From assembly GCA_016712315.1 (NCBI GenBank), contig JADJRG010000022.1, positions 186,001-250,000 of the forward strand: a stretch of DNA of 64,000 bases, written 5' to 3'. The notes below the pieces were generated by a model that saw only the letters and a program-made list of their open reading frames with translations, made no database searches and was not told where the DNA came from. A program made the translations under genes and the position numbers. The stretch is from Nannocystis sp. (GTDB lineage: Bacteria; Myxococcota_A; Polyangia; Nannocystales; Nannocystaceae). Positions 10,219 to 20,506 of this stretch are shown one piece after another; position 1 is the stretch's first letter, and each line of letters begins with the position of its first letter.

Positions 10219-10668
10219 TCAACGCCCCGTGCTCCCAAAGCCGCCGCTCCCACGCGCTGCTGGCAGCAGCTCGTCGACCTCCACAACCTCGACCATCGCC
10301 ACAGGGACGACCACGAGCTGAGCGATCCGCTCGCCGCTAACGACCTCGAAGACTTGGTCCCCGTGGTTGAGCAGGATGATCTTGAGCTCGCCGCGATAAT
10401 CCGCGTCGATGGTCCCGGGCGAGTTCGCGACGACGATTCCATGGTGCAACGCGAGGCCTGAGCGAGGACGAACCTGACCCTCGTACCCTACCGGAATCGC
10501 CACAGCGAGGCCAGTCGGGACCAAGACGCGCTGTCCAGGCGCGAGCACTATCGCGCCCCCCCCGGGCAAGCAAGCGGCGAGGTCGAAGCCAGCCGCGTGC
10601 TCGCTCATCCTCTTCGGCAACGCCGCCTCTGGAACGAGGCGGCGCACCTGCAACGGGGGCGGCGTCAC
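10219..10668 (-). CDS. dut: Deoxyuridine 5'-triphosphate nucleotidohydrolase
   Basis: dUTPase hydrolyses dUTP to dUMP and pyrophosphate, keeping uracil out of DNA and feeding dTMP synthesis. The five trimeric dUTPase motifs are visible: HAAGFDLAAC (1), RPRSGLAL (2), GTIDADYRGELKI (3), GERIAQLVV (4) and RGSGGFGSTGR (5, the C-terminal arm). I chose the GTG at 10668 (VTPPPLQVRRLVP), which lies just after the pnp stop. An ATG at 10716 would add 16 basic residues overlapping the pnp end and is less family-like. The protein is about 149 residues, the usual size. Confidence 0.93.
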   Translation of the reverse strand: MTPPPLQVRRLVPEAALPKRMSEHAAGFDLAACLPGGGAIVLAPGQRVLVPTGLAVAIPVGYEGQVRPRSGLALHHGIVVANSPGTIDADYRGELKIILLNHGDQVFEVVSGERIAQLVVVPVAMVEVVEVDELLPAARGSGGFGSTGR

Positions 10669-10675
10669 CGGGCGT

Positions 10676-12787
10676 CTATCCCCGGAGGTTCTGGACCTGC
10701 GACGGATCGACGCCAAAAGCCGCCTTGCGGCTCAGCCTGATCTTCCCGCTCTGATCGACGTTCAGGACCTTCACGACGACCTCATCTCCCTCGCGCACCA
10801 CATCGGAGACCCGCTCGACGCGGCCGTCCTCGAGCTCGGAGATGTGCACCAGCCCGTCAGTGCCGGGCAGGATCTCAACGAAGGCGCCGAAGTCGACGAC
10901 CCGCTTGACCACCCCGTGGTAGATCGCCCCGACCTCCGCCTCCGCCGTCAACCCCTCGATGAGCTGGCGAGCGCGCAGGATCGACGCGGGGTTGCTCGAC
11001 GCGATGCTGACGCGCCCCGAGTCCTCGATGTTGATCGCGCAGCCGGTCTGCTCGATGATCGCGCGGATCGTCTTGCCCCCGGGACCGATGATGTCGCGGA
11101 GCTTGTCGATCTTCACCTGGATGGTGACGATCCGCGGCGCGTATTGGCTGATATCGGGTCGCGCCGCCGGCAGCACCGCGAGCATCTTGTCGAGGATGTG
11201 CAGCCGGCCCTCGCGCGCCTGATCGAGCGCGTCTTGCAAGACCTTCCGGGTTAGCCCCTTGATCTTGATGTCCATCTGCAGCGCGGTGATCCCCTTCGCG
11301 GTGCCCGTGACCTTGAAGTCCATGTCACCGAGATGGTCCTCATCGCCGAGGATGTCGGAGAGCACCGCGATCTGCTCGCCCTCCTGCATCAGGCCCATCG
11401 CGATCCCCGCCACCGGCGCGAGCACCGGCACACCAGCGTCCATCAAGCTGAGGCAGCCGCCGCACACCGCCGCCATCGACGACGACCCGTTCGACTCGAA
11501 GGTCTCGGAGACGATCCTGATCGTGTAGGGGAACTTCTCCCGATCCGGCAGCACCCAACGCAGCGCGCGCTCGGCGAGCGCCCCGTGGCCGACCTCGCGG
11601 CGCGATTGACCGCGCAGCGGCTTCACCTCGCCCGTGCAGAACGGCGGGAAGTTGTAGTGGAGCATAAACGTCCGGGTCACGTCGCCGCGGATCGTATCGA
11701 GGCGCTGCGCGTCGTGCTCGGTCCCTAGCGTGGTGGTCACCAGCGCCTGAGTCTCACCGCGCTGGAACAGCGCCGAACCGTGGGGCCGCTCAAAGGGGCG
11801 GACCTCGATGTAGATCGGCCGGATGTCCCGCGTGCCGCGACCATCGATGCGCCGGCCCTGATCGACGACTTGCCGGCGAACCAACTTCTTCTCGAGCTTC
11901 GCCAGCGCCGCGTCGATCTCGACGGCGCGCTCGGGGTACTTCTCGGCGAGCAGCGCCTGCGTCGCCTTGCCGGCCGCGCTGAGCGCCCCATGCCGCTCAT
12001 GCTTGCCGAGGATCGTCAGCGCGTCGCGGTAGGGCCCCTCAGCGGCGGCGAACACGTCCGCCTCGAGCGCTGCGTCCGTCGCAGGCGGGATGAACTCGCG
12101 CTTGGGCTTGCCGACGCGCTCGCGCAGGCGGATCTGCGCGTCGATCAGCGGCTGCGCGACCTCCTTGGCGAACATCAACGCGTCGATCATATCCGCCTCG
12201 AGCGCCTGGTCCGCGCCGCCTTCGACCATCACGATCGCGTCGCGAGAGACGGCGACCACGAGCACGATGTCCGCCTCGTGGATCTCATCCCAGGTCGGGA
12301 ACGCTACCAGGCGGCCGCCCACCCGCGCGACCCGAACGCCCGCGATCGGCCCATCCCACGGGATGTCCGAGATCGCGAGCGCTGCCGAAGTGGCGGTGAT
12401 CGCCAGCACATCAGGCTCGTGCACCTTGTCGTGCGACAACGCCGAGACGATGATCTGGGTGTCGAAGCGGTACCCCTTCGGGAACAGCGGGCGGATCGGC
12501 CGATCAATGAGCCGGCAGGTCAGGATCTCGGGATCCGTCGGCCGCCCCTCACGCTTGAAGTAGCCCCCGGGGATCTTACCGCCGGCGTAATTCGGCTCGC
12601 GATACTCGACGGTGAGGGGCAGGAAGGGCAGCGCCTTCGGCTCCTTGCTCGCCAAGGCCGACACGAGCACCGCGGTCCCGCCGCAGCGGATCACGACCGC
12701 GTTCGTCTGCTTGGCTAGCTTGCCGGTCTCAAAGCTGATCTCAATCGAGCCGACCTTGGCCACCTCGGTGGTTGTATTCATGGACAT
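10676..12787 (-). CDS. pnp: Polyribonucleotide nucleotidyltransferase (PNPase)
   Basis: 3'-to-5' phosphorolytic exoribonuclease and degradosome component, 703 residues. Two RNase PH-like domains are present: the first with RLIDRPIRPLFPKGY, the second with FMLHYNFPPFCTGEVKPL, the VSETFESNGSSSMAAVCG active-site segment and MGLMQEGE. They are followed by a KH domain (IIGPGGKTIRAIIEQTG) and an S1 domain (VVDFGAFVEILPGTDGLVHISEL). It starts at ATG 12787 (a second ATG two codons on) with GGAG about 12 bases upstream. It follows rpsO by 133 bp, the classical rpsO-pnp arrangement. Confidence 0.97.
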   Translation of the reverse strand: MSMNTTTEVAKVGSIEISFETGKLAKQTNAVVIRCGGTAVLVSALASKEPKALPFLPLTVEYREPNYAGGKIPGGYFKREGRPTDPEILTCRLIDRPIRPLFPKGYRFDTQIIVSALSHDKVHEPDVLAITATSAALAISDIPWDGPIAGVRVARVGGRLVAFPTWDEIHEADIVLVVAVSRDAIVMVEGGADQALEADMIDALMFAKEVAQPLIDAQIRLRERVGKPKREFIPPATDAALEADVFAAAEGPYRDALTILGKHERHGALSAAGKATQALLAEKYPERAVEIDAALAKLEKKLVRRQVVDQGRRIDGRGTRDIRPIYIEVRPFERPHGSALFQRGETQALVTTTLGTEHDAQRLDTIRGDVTRTFMLHYNFPPFCTGEVKPLRGQSRREVGHGALAERALRWVLPDREKFPYTIRIVSETFESNGSSSMAAVCGGCLSLMDAGVPVLAPVAGIAMGLMQEGEQIAVLSDILGDEDHLGDMDFKVTGTAKGITALQMDIKIKGLTRKVLQDALDQAREGRLHILDKMLAVLPAARPDISQYAPRIVTIQVKIDKLRDIIGPGGKTIRAIIEQTGCAINIEDSGRVSIASSNPASILRARQLIEGLTAEAEVGAIYHGVVKRVVDFGAFVEILPGTDGLVHISELEDGRVERVSDVVREGDEVVVKVLNVDQSGKIRLSRKAAFGVDPSQVQNLRG

Positions 12788-12920
12788 CGGACACCATTCT
12801 CCGCGGAGCCGGAACTAGGCAGGGTTGAGCGGACGCTAACGCATACCCACGCTAGAGCTCCGCGGCGTGTGGCCGACGTGAGGCGCGAGAGCAGCCCGCC
12901 AGGCGAGTACGTCGCCGGGG

Positions 12921-13190
12921 CTACTTACGGAGGCCGAGCGACGTGATCAGGCTGCGGTAGCGGTCGACCTGGGTACCGCGGAGGTAATCCAGAAGGCGAC
13001 GACGCTGGCCGACGAGCTTGAGCAGCCCGCGGCGCGAGTGATGATCCTTCGGCGACGTGCGGAAGTGATCGGTCAGGTAAGTGATCCGGGCGCTGAGCAG
13101 AGCGACTTGCACCTCAGGAGAGGCTGTGTCGTTCTCGTGGGTACGGAACTTGGTGATGATCTCGGCCTTGCGATCGATAGAAAGCGGCAT
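12921..13190 (-). CDS. rpsO: 30S ribosomal protein S15
   Basis: Small-subunit protein that binds the 16S rRNA central domain, 89 residues from the ATG at 13190 (MPLSIDRKAEIITKF). The open frame extends further upstream, but S15 proteins begin at this point. Signature segments include ASPEVQVALLSARITYLTDH, the HHSRRGLLKLVGQRRRLLDYL rRNA-binding helices and YRSLITSLGLRK at the end. It lies between truB and pnp on the same strand as in many bacteria; 95 bp separate it from truB. Confidence 0.97.
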   Translation of the reverse strand: MPLSIDRKAEIITKFRTHENDTASPEVQVALLSARITYLTDHFRTSPKDHHSRRGLLKLVGQRRRLLDYLRGTQVDRYRSLITSLGLRK

Positions 13191-13285
13191 GATGGCTCGG
13201 TGCGTGCCAGGCGCCTCAGGGCCCTGGTCAAGGGGTTCACTGGTTGGTCTTGAGGGACGGAGAATCGGGACAAGGCGCGCTCTTG

Positions 13286-14341
13286 TCAAGCGTCCGAGTC
13301 AGTTTTCTCCGCGGTCGAAGTGAGCGACAGGACCCGCTCCGGTGCGACCCGGAGCGAGCCATCGACGGTCGTCAAACGCCCGACGACGAGGTGCGAGAGG
13401 CCACCCCGGGCACGCGCAACGAGGCCGACGCGTCCCCCCTCCGGCAGCGCACCAAAGGCCGCAGGCGCCGTGAGGGCCGACAACGCGATTGACTGCCCCC
13501 ACAACAGGCGCCGCCCGGCCTCGTCGTTGGGGTCAAAGGTCGCGCGCGGGAGGTCGATCCCCTCATCCAACGCGATCAGACCGTTGAGCGCGGTCTGACG
13601 CATCTCCTCGGCATCGGCGAGCCCTGGGAGGTCGATCCACCAGCCGCTCCGTCCCGGCTGCGGTCGCGCCGCGGGCCGCACCACCTGCGGGTGTTCAAGG
13701 TTGAAGTGACCACACCCGAGGCGCCGCAACCCACCGAGGTGGACAGGCAGCCCGATCCGCCGCCCCAACTCGACCGCGAGTGATCGAACATAGGTCCCCT
13801 TGCTCACGGTCATCTGCGCGTCGACCGCTGGCCCAAGGGGGTGGCTGAGGACGCTGCGAGGCCCGAGGCTACGAACCGTCATCGAACGGCGAGCGAGCTC
13901 GACGACCTCACCTCGGCGTGCACGTTCGTGCGCCCGCTCCCCCGCGATCTTGATCGCCGAGAACGCCGGCGGCGGCAGCTCCAGCGCACCCACCATCTGC
14001 TCGAGGGCGAGGAGCGCCGCGGCTGGCGCGTCCTCCGGAACATCCGCCTCCTCGACGGTCGCCCCTTCAGCGTCTCCCGAGTCAGTGCTACGGCCGAGCA
14101 CGAACACCGCGTGGTAGCTCTTGTCCGCGTCCGTGAGGTGCGAGACTAAGCGCGTCCCGGCGCCTACCGCCAGCACAAGCAACCCCGACGCCGCCGGATC
14201 GAGGGTTCCGCAGTGCCCGATCCGTCGGCAACCGAGCACTCGTCGCGCCCAAGCCACAAGATCGTGCGAAGTCGGACCGAGCGGCTTGTCGAGCAAGAGG
14301 ATGCCGTTCACCGCGGCGTCCTGCGCGCGCCTACGACTCAC
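13286..14341 (-). CDS. truB: tRNA pseudouridine-55 synthase TruB
   Basis: Makes pseudouridine 55 in the T-loop of tRNAs. The catalytic aspartate is in GHCGTLDPAASGLLVLAVG. Other family segments are GILLLDKPLGPTSHDLV at the N-terminus, PPAFSAIKIAGERAHERARRGE and the YVRSLAVELG block. The protein is 351 residues, longer than E. coli TruB (314), with an additional C-terminal stretch consistent with a PUA-like region. The start at 14341 overlaps the end of rbfA by 11 bases. Confidence 0.95.
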   Translation of the reverse strand: MSRRRAQDAAVNGILLLDKPLGPTSHDLVAWARRVLGCRRIGHCGTLDPAASGLLVLAVGAGTRLVSHLTDADKSYHAVFVLGRSTDSGDAEGATVEEADVPEDAPAAALLALEQMVGALELPPPAFSAIKIAGERAHERARRGEVVELARRSMTVRSLGPRSVLSHPLGPAVDAQMTVSKGTYVRSLAVELGRRIGLPVHLGGLRRLGCGHFNLEHPQVVRPAARPQPGRSGWWIDLPGLADAEEMRQTALNGLIALDEGIDLPRATFDPNDEAGRRLLWGQSIALSALTAPAAFGALPEGGRVGLVARARGGLSHLVVGRLTTVDGSLRVAPERVLSLTSTAEKTDSDA

Positions 14342-14729
14342 CCTCCCCTGCCCCTTCTACGTTCTTCGCCCGCAGCAGTTCCTCGGCGCGGATCGCCGCG
14401 AGCGCTTGCTCGATCCGTAGGCCCTCTTCGATGCTCTCATCGCGCTCGAAGCGGAGCTGCGGCAGCCTGCGGATATGCATCTTCTTACCGATCTCGGCCC
14501 GAATCACCGGTGCAGAGGCGTTGAGCGCCACGAGCGCGGCGCTGACGGCGGCCGCCTCCCCGGTGATGTCCACGTAGATCCGCGCCTGCATCAGGTCAGG
14601 GGTGACACGCACCCCCGTGACCCCGCAACCGACCCGCTGCAGCCGAGGATCGCGGAGCTCACCAAAGACGAGGAGGTCCGCGACGGAGCGGCGCAGACTC
14701 TCCTCGATTCGCTCTCGACGGGTGCTCAC
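14331..14729 (-). CDS. rbfA: 30S ribosome-binding factor RbfA
   Basis: Late 30S maturation factor that binds the helix 1 region of 16S rRNA; 132 residues. The KH-like core is visible: RIEESLRRSVADLL at the start, DPRLQRVGCGVTGVRVTPDLMQARIYVDI in the middle and IRAEIGKKMHIRRLPQLRFERDESIEEG towards the end. It starts with GTG at 14729, overlapping the infB stop by four bases (GTGA). It is flanked by infB and truB, the conserved bacterial order. Confidence 0.95.
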   Translation of the reverse strand: MSTRRERIEESLRRSVADLLVFGELRDPRLQRVGCGVTGVRVTPDLMQARIYVDITGEAAAVSAALVALNASAPVIRAEIGKKMHIRRLPQLRFERDESIEEGLRIEQALAAIRAEELLRAKNVEGAGEGES

Positions 14730-17700
14730 AGGGTCGGCGCGATCGTCTCGATGTCAAAGGCCTGGAGGATATCGCCAGGCTGCACGTCCGGGAAGCCATC
14801 GACGACGATGCCGCACTCATAGCCCTCACGGACCTCTTTGACGTCATCTTTGAAGATCCGAAGCGACGAGATCCCACCCTTGTGGATGACCTGCCCCTTA
14901 CGAATGACCCGGATCCCACCAGTACGCAGCACAGAGCCCCGCACCACCTTGCAGCCCGCGACCACACCGAGACGAGGGATCGGGAAGAGCGCCCGTACCT
15001 CGGCCTCGCCGAGCTCACGCTCGCGGTAGACCGGCTCGAGCAGATCGATCATCAGCAGCTTCACCTTGTCGAGGGCGTCATAGATGACCTCGAAGGGGTA
15101 GATCGGCACGTTCTCAGCGTCCGCGATCTGGCCGGTCTTGCCGACTGGCTTGGTGTTGAAGCCGATGATCACTGCTTCACCCGCGGAGGCCATCTTGATG
15201 TCCGTCTGGGTGATCGCACCGACGCCGGAGAAGATCACCTCGACCTTGACCTTGTCGGTGGAGAGCGCCAGCAACGCCTGCTTGAGCGCCTCCGCCGATC
15301 CCTGCACGTCCGCTCGGAGCACCACCTTGAGGGTCGGCGTCTTCTTGCGTGCGATCATGTCGTGGATCGACGGACCGCTGCGCACGCTCTCCTTGCGCCG
15401 GCGAACCTCGCGGCGGTGGCTGATCACCTGACGAGCGGTGCGCTCGTTCTCGACGATATTGAAGCGATCACCGGCGGACGGCACGCCATCCAGCCCGAGG
15501 ACCTCCACTGGGGTGGCGGGCCCGACGCTCGGCAGCAAACGACCGATGTCGTCGTAGATCGCCCTGACCTTGCCGCTGAACTCGTTGGCGACCAGCATGT
15601 CGCCCTTCTCCAGCGTACCCGCCTCGATCAGGATCGTCGCGATCGGCCCGCGCCCCTTGTCGACGCGCGCCTCGAGCACCACGCCCTGCGCGCGCCCGGT
15701 CGAGATCGCCCGCAGGTCGAGCATCTCCGTCTGAAGGGCCAACATCTCCAGCAGTTTGTCGATCCCCTTGCCAGTCTTCGCCGAGACCTCGCAGATGATC
15801 GTCTCGCCCCCGAACTCCTCGCCGACCAAGCCGTGGCTCATCAGCGCCTGCTTCACGCGCCCCGGGTTCGCGTCTGGTTTGTCGATCTTGTTGATCGCGA
15901 CGAGGATCGGCACGTCGGCCTCTTGCGCGTGCTTAATCGCCTCGACCGAAGTCGGCATGATCCCGTCATCCGCGGCGACGACCAAGACGACCACGTCGGT
16001 GACTTGGGCGCCGCGCGAGCGCATCGCCGAGAACGCCTCGTGGCCCGGCGTGTCGAGGAACACCACGTCCCCCTTGGCCGTACTCACCTTGTACGCGCCG
16101 ATGTGCTGGGTGATCCCGCCAGACTCACCGTCGACCACGCGGGTCGAGCGGATCTTGTCGAGCAGCGAGGTCTTTCCGTGGTCGACGTGGCCCATGATGG
16201 TGACCACAGGCGCCCGCGGCTCGCCCTCTCCGTCGGCGAATTCATCGAGCAGCGCGTCCTCCTGGAAGGACACGTTCTCGACCGTGTAACCGAACTCACC
16301 CGCGACCAGTTCGGCGGTCTCGATGTCAACGGACGAGTTGATGGTGACCCCGCGCATGCCCATGCCCCAAAGGACACGGAGCAGCGCGCTCCCCTTCTTA
16401 CCCATCTGGTGGGCCAGATCCGAGATCTGAATCGCCTCATCGACGCGGATCCGCTTCTTCGCGTCGCTCATCTCCTGCGTGCTGGAGCGACCGATCACCG
16501 GACGACCACGCAGCCCGGGCCGGGCCGTCATCTTGCGACGTCGCCCCTGCGCCTGAGCGCGCTCCTCGCGTTGCTTGCGCTGTGTAGCGCGCCCGCCGCG
16601 GTTCTCTTCGCTGCTCGCGTCGGTGATGATCACCTGCTGCGGGCGACGCCGATCGGCGAGTTGGATGAAGCCGACGATCTTAGGCTCAGAGCGCTGGGAT
16701 GCGGCGCCAACGATCACCCCCGCATCGTTACGAACGACGCGCCCGCTCTCGGCCGCCGCCTTCTCGGCCGCCGCCTTCTCCGCCGCTGCCTTCTCCGCCG
16801 CCGCCTTCTCCGCCGCTGCCTTCTCCGCCGCGAGACGCGCCTCTAGGCCGCGCTGCTCGGCAGCGCGCGCCTCCGCGCCCGGACGAACAATCGGCCCAGA
16901 ACGCGGACGCTCTGGCTCTGGCGGCGGCGGTGCATTGCGGCTGCCTGGACGACCGGCCATCCGCTCCGCGACCCCCCCGGGCAAGCGGCGAGTGTTCGCC
17001 GGCAGCGAGATACGAGTCCCGACCGCCGGCGGTTGCCCGCGGGGATCGCTCTCCTTCTCCTTCGACGGCTGTTGAGCGCTCGAGCGGACATCAGCCTGCC
17101 CACGCGGGGCCATAGGCTGACGCTGCCCCGGCTGAATCCGATCCCGCGGAGGCGGCTGGACATCCTTCGACGGCGCGGCCGGGGCGCGCGGAGCCGGAGA
17201 CGCCGCGACACGCGCGGCCTGGGGCGCCGTCGGCGCAACACGCTGGGGAGCTACCACCGCAGGCGTCGGAGCCACCGCAGGCGTCGGAGCCACCGACGCC
17301 GGGGTCGGAGCGACCACCGCAGGCGCTGGAGCGACCTCGACAGGTGTCGTCTGAACCTCAGCCGAGGAGTTCTGTGTTGTTGCAGGGCGCGGCGTCGGCG
17401 GGGAGGGCTCAGGCGGTGTCGACGTAGGCGCATCACCGGCGGCGACCTGCGTGAACGACGATCCCGCCGCGCTGGGCTCAGGCCGGCTCTCGTGAACAAC
17501 CGCGCCGGCGACCCGCGTCTGCTCGACCCGCTCTGGCTCACGCGAGACGGCCGGTCGCGACGCGACCGGCGGTTGATCCGCGAGAGAAGGGCGACGTAGC
17601 GCTGGCACGGGGGTCACAGGAGGTTGAGGCGTCATCGGCGGAGACGGGCGGACGACGGGACGTCGCGCCGCGACCTGAGCGGGAGTCGGCTCGGCCGGGC

Positions 17701-17950
17701 GCTCATCGTCGTCTTCGTTGCGTCCACCGGGGCTTCGGCGACGGATCACCGCGGGCTGGCGGGCCCGGCTCGCGTCATCTTGCGTGTCGCCGCGGAGAGC
17801 ACGACGCACGCGCTCTGCCTCCTCCTCGGTGACCGTGCTCTGAACGCCCTTGATCGTGCTCTCCAGGTTCAAGCCCTGAAGGATCTCGACCACCTCTTTG
17901 TTGTCCTTACCCAGCTCGCGGGCAAGCTCATAAACGCGGATCTTCGCCAT
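14726..17950 (-). CDS. infB: Translation initiation factor IF-2
   Basis: GTPase that brings initiator tRNA to the 30S subunit and promotes subunit joining; 1074 residues. It begins with the IF2-N domain (IRVYELARELGKDNKEVVEILQGL), followed by a very long Pro/Ala/Arg-rich linker (~65-480) that contains a run of AEKAA pentapeptide repeats. A second IF2-N-like domain (IQISDLAHQMGKKGSALLRVLWGMGM) comes next, then the G domain with GHVDHGKTSLLD (G1), DTPGHEAFSAMRSRG (G3) and NKIDKP (G4), and domains II-IV. It begins 3 bp after ylxR. The linker makes this IF-2 longer than the E. coli protein (890 aa). Confidence 0.97.
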   Translation of the reverse strand: MAKIRVYELARELGKDNKEVVEILQGLNLESTIKGVQSTVTEEEAERVRRALRGDTQDDASRARQPAVIRRRSPGGRNEDDDERPAEPTPAQVAARRPVVRPSPPMTPQPPVTPVPALRRPSLADQPPVASRPAVSREPERVEQTRVAGAVVHESRPEPSAAGSSFTQVAAGDAPTSTPPEPSPPTPRPATTQNSSAEVQTTPVEVAPAPAVVAPTPASVAPTPAVAPTPAVVAPQRVAPTAPQAARVAASPAPRAPAAPSKDVQPPPRDRIQPGQRQPMAPRGQADVRSSAQQPSKEKESDPRGQPPAVGTRISLPANTRRLPGGVAERMAGRPGSRNAPPPPEPERPRSGPIVRPGAEARAAEQRGLEARLAAEKAAAEKAAAEKAAAEKAAAEKAAAESGRVVRNDAGVIVGAASQRSEPKIVGFIQLADRRRPQQVIITDASSEENRGGRATQRKQREERAQAQGRRRKMTARPGLRGRPVIGRSSTQEMSDAKKRIRVDEAIQISDLAHQMGKKGSALLRVLWGMGMRGVTINSSVDIETAELVAGEFGYTVENVSFQEDALLDEFADGEGEPRAPVVTIMGHVDHGKTSLLDKIRSTRVVDGESGGITQHIGAYKVSTAKGDVVFLDTPGHEAFSAMRSRGAQVTDVVVLVVAADDGIMPTSVEAIKHAQEADVPILVAINKIDKPDANPGRVKQALMSHGLVGEEFGGETIICEVSAKTGKGIDKLLEMLALQTEMLDLRAISTGRAQGVVLEARVDKGRGPIATILIEAGTLEKGDMLVANEFSGKVRAIYDDIGRLLPSVGPATPVEVLGLDGVPSAGDRFNIVENERTARQVISHRREVRRRKESVRSGPSIHDMIARKKTPTLKVVLRADVQGSAEALKQALLALSTDKVKVEVIFSGVGAITQTDIKMASAGEAVIIGFNTKPVGKTGQIADAENVPIYPFEVIYDALDKVKLLMIDLLEPVYRERELGEAEVRALFPIPRLGVVAGCKVVRGSVLRTGGIRVIRKGQVIHKGGISSLRIFKDDVKEVREGYECGIVVDGFPDVQPGDILQAFDIETIAPTL
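16753..16835 (-). repeat. In-frame 15-bp tandem repeat coding for AEKAA units in IF-2
   Basis: About five copies of a 15-base unit encode Ala-Glu-Lys-Ala-Ala in the IF-2 linker. The copies differ at synonymous positions (gct/gcc), so the array is not freshly expanded. The encoded segment is expected to be a charged alpha-helix in an otherwise disordered linker. Confidence 0.85.
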
Positions 17951-17953
17951 AAA

Positions 17954-18333
17954 TCAGGCCCCCCTCCCCGAGGCCATCGCCGTCTCAAAAGCGAGGAGTT
18001 GGTGAAAGCGCGGGAAAGCTGCCGGAGTTCGGCTCGATCTCTCCAGGAGTTCCCGCTCCTCATGAACATGCTTGGCGAGCGCCATCCACAGCGCCTCACC
18101 ATCCGGATGAACACGACCTGCTCGAGCGAAGGCCCGAGCGAAGCCTCCGCGACGCACTGCCTGCTCGAGGCAAGGGCGGAGCGGGCAAATATAAGCCGAG
18201 CGACCGCGAGCGGCCGCGCCTGAGCCCCGCCTCGTCGCCGTCACCACAGCGCCGTCGGACGCCCGACGAACACGAAGAAGAGCGCCCTGCGGCTGGGACC
18301 GCCGGCAGCCCACGCAGGTCCGGATCGCGTCAC

Positions 18334-18337
<4 letters not shown>
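17954..18337 (-). CDS. ylxR: YlxR/RnpM-family RNA-binding protein
   Basis: A 127-residue member of the YlxR (RnpM) family, small proteins encoded between nusA and infB in many bacteria and reported to bind RNA or modulate RNase P. The family opening RTCVGCRRSQPQGALLRVRR and the RSAYICPLRPCLEQAVRRGGFARAF segment are both present. The start ATG at 18337 overlaps the nusA stop by four bases and the stop is 3 bp from infB. The C-terminal 35 residues are an extension beyond the usual ~90-residue core. Confidence 0.88.
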
Positions 18338-19740
<1,403 letters not shown>

Positions 19741-19745
19741 GCGAA

Positions 19746-20321
19746 CTAGCCCTCGTACACAAGATGAGCCCGGCGGATCCCATCGATGGGGAGCCGCACC
19801 AAGGCGTCGCTGTCGGTCTCACGGATGACGACGACGCCGCGTCGATCGTCCCCCGTGTGCTCGGGATCCTCCTCTGTATGAGCGAGGACCCCATGGAAAG
19901 TGCGCTGGTTGCTGTCCTCCCGCGCTGGGCGATAGGTGCGGATGACCACCCGATGTCCCACAAAACGTTGAAAGTGAGCGCGCCTGACCAGCGGTCGCTC
20001 GATCCCAGGTGACGACACCTCGAGGGTGTAGGGCTGGGAGAGCAGCGCGGCCAGGGCCCTCTGCTCGGGATCTGCCTCTGCTGCATCGAGCGCGTCGGAG
20101 ATGATCCTCGTCATTCGCGCGCAGTCGTCGAGCGTCACGCCGTTCGGGTGATCGAGGTAGAGCCGAACGATCCGCCCGCGTCCAGCGCCCAACCACTCGA
20201 CGAGGAGCACCTCGAAGCCGAGCAGGGCGACTGTCGACGCGAGCGCGTCTTCAACGAGGCGCGACGGGGCCTCGCCGAGGGCGGGCTCTTGGTCGTCGGA
20301 GGTTGCTTCAGCCGGGTTCAT
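19746..20321 (-). CDS. rimP: Ribosome maturation factor RimP
   Basis: 30S assembly factor, about 191 residues from the ATG at 20321 (MNPAEATSDDQEP). The family core is visible in LVEDALASTVALLGFEVLLVEWLGAGRGRIVRLYLDHPNGVTLDDCARMTRIISDALDA, and the LEVSSPGIERPLVRRAHFQRFVG block is diagnostic. The open frame continues upstream through the terminator hairpin, so a longer product cannot be excluded, but no family member has that extension. No Shine-Dalgarno sequence is visible; the U-tract of a terminator-like hairpin ends six bases before the ATG. It heads the rimP-nusA-ylxR-infB-rbfA-truB run. Confidence 0.92.
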   Translation of the reverse strand: MNPAEATSDDQEPALGEAPSRLVEDALASTVALLGFEVLLVEWLGAGRGRIVRLYLDHPNGVTLDDCARMTRIISDALDAAEADPEQRALAALLSQPYTLEVSSPGIERPLVRRAHFQRFVGHRVVIRTYRPAREDSNQRTFHGVLAHTEEDPEHTGDDRRGVVVIRETDSDALVRLPIDGIRRAHLVYEG

Positions 20322-20326
20322 GACAC

Positions 20327-20360
20327 AAAAAAACGAGCCGGGACTTAGCCCCGCTCGTTT
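20327..20360 (-). terminator. Intrinsic terminator-shaped hairpin in the rimP leader (candidate attenuator)
   Basis: On the minus strand, AAACGAGC-G-GGG pairs with CCC-G-GCTCGTTT (eight pairs, one G:G mismatch, three pairs) around a six-base loop CTAAGT, and is followed by an unbroken run of seven T. The arms are 20349-20360 and 20331-20342, with the T run at 20333-20327. It ends six bases before the rimP ATG. The gene on the other side (the nitrilase homologue) points away, so this cannot be the terminator of an upstream gene; it must lie in the leader of the rimP operon. Confidence 0.8.
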
Positions 20361-20383
20361 GCGAGAGGCAGAGTGCAGGGCGG

Positions 20384-20412
20384 TGGATAGCACAGCGGCC
20401 AAGGGCGAGCAA
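20384..20412 (-). promoter_or_regulatory. Predicted sigma-70-type promoter of the rimP-nusA-infB operon
   Basis: On the minus strand, TTGCTC (20412-20407) and TATCCA (20389-20384) are separated by 17 bases, with TGC directly before the -10. Transcription would start near 20377 and cross the terminator-shaped hairpin before rimP. The prediction rests on spacing and partial consensus only. Confidence 0.5.
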
Positions 20413-20506
20413 CCCCGTCAAGAGGCCTCCAAGCGACCCCTTTGGCCGAACGGACGCCCCCGCACCTGGCGCGCATTTTGCGCCACACCTACACTGTCGA
20501 TCGCTG

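Noticed and set aside
14882..16846. A 654-codon plus-strand frame opposite infB
   Set aside because: It is a mirror of the IF-2 coding strand; its composition (Arg, Asp, His, Leu) is that of an antisense frame and it has no motifs.
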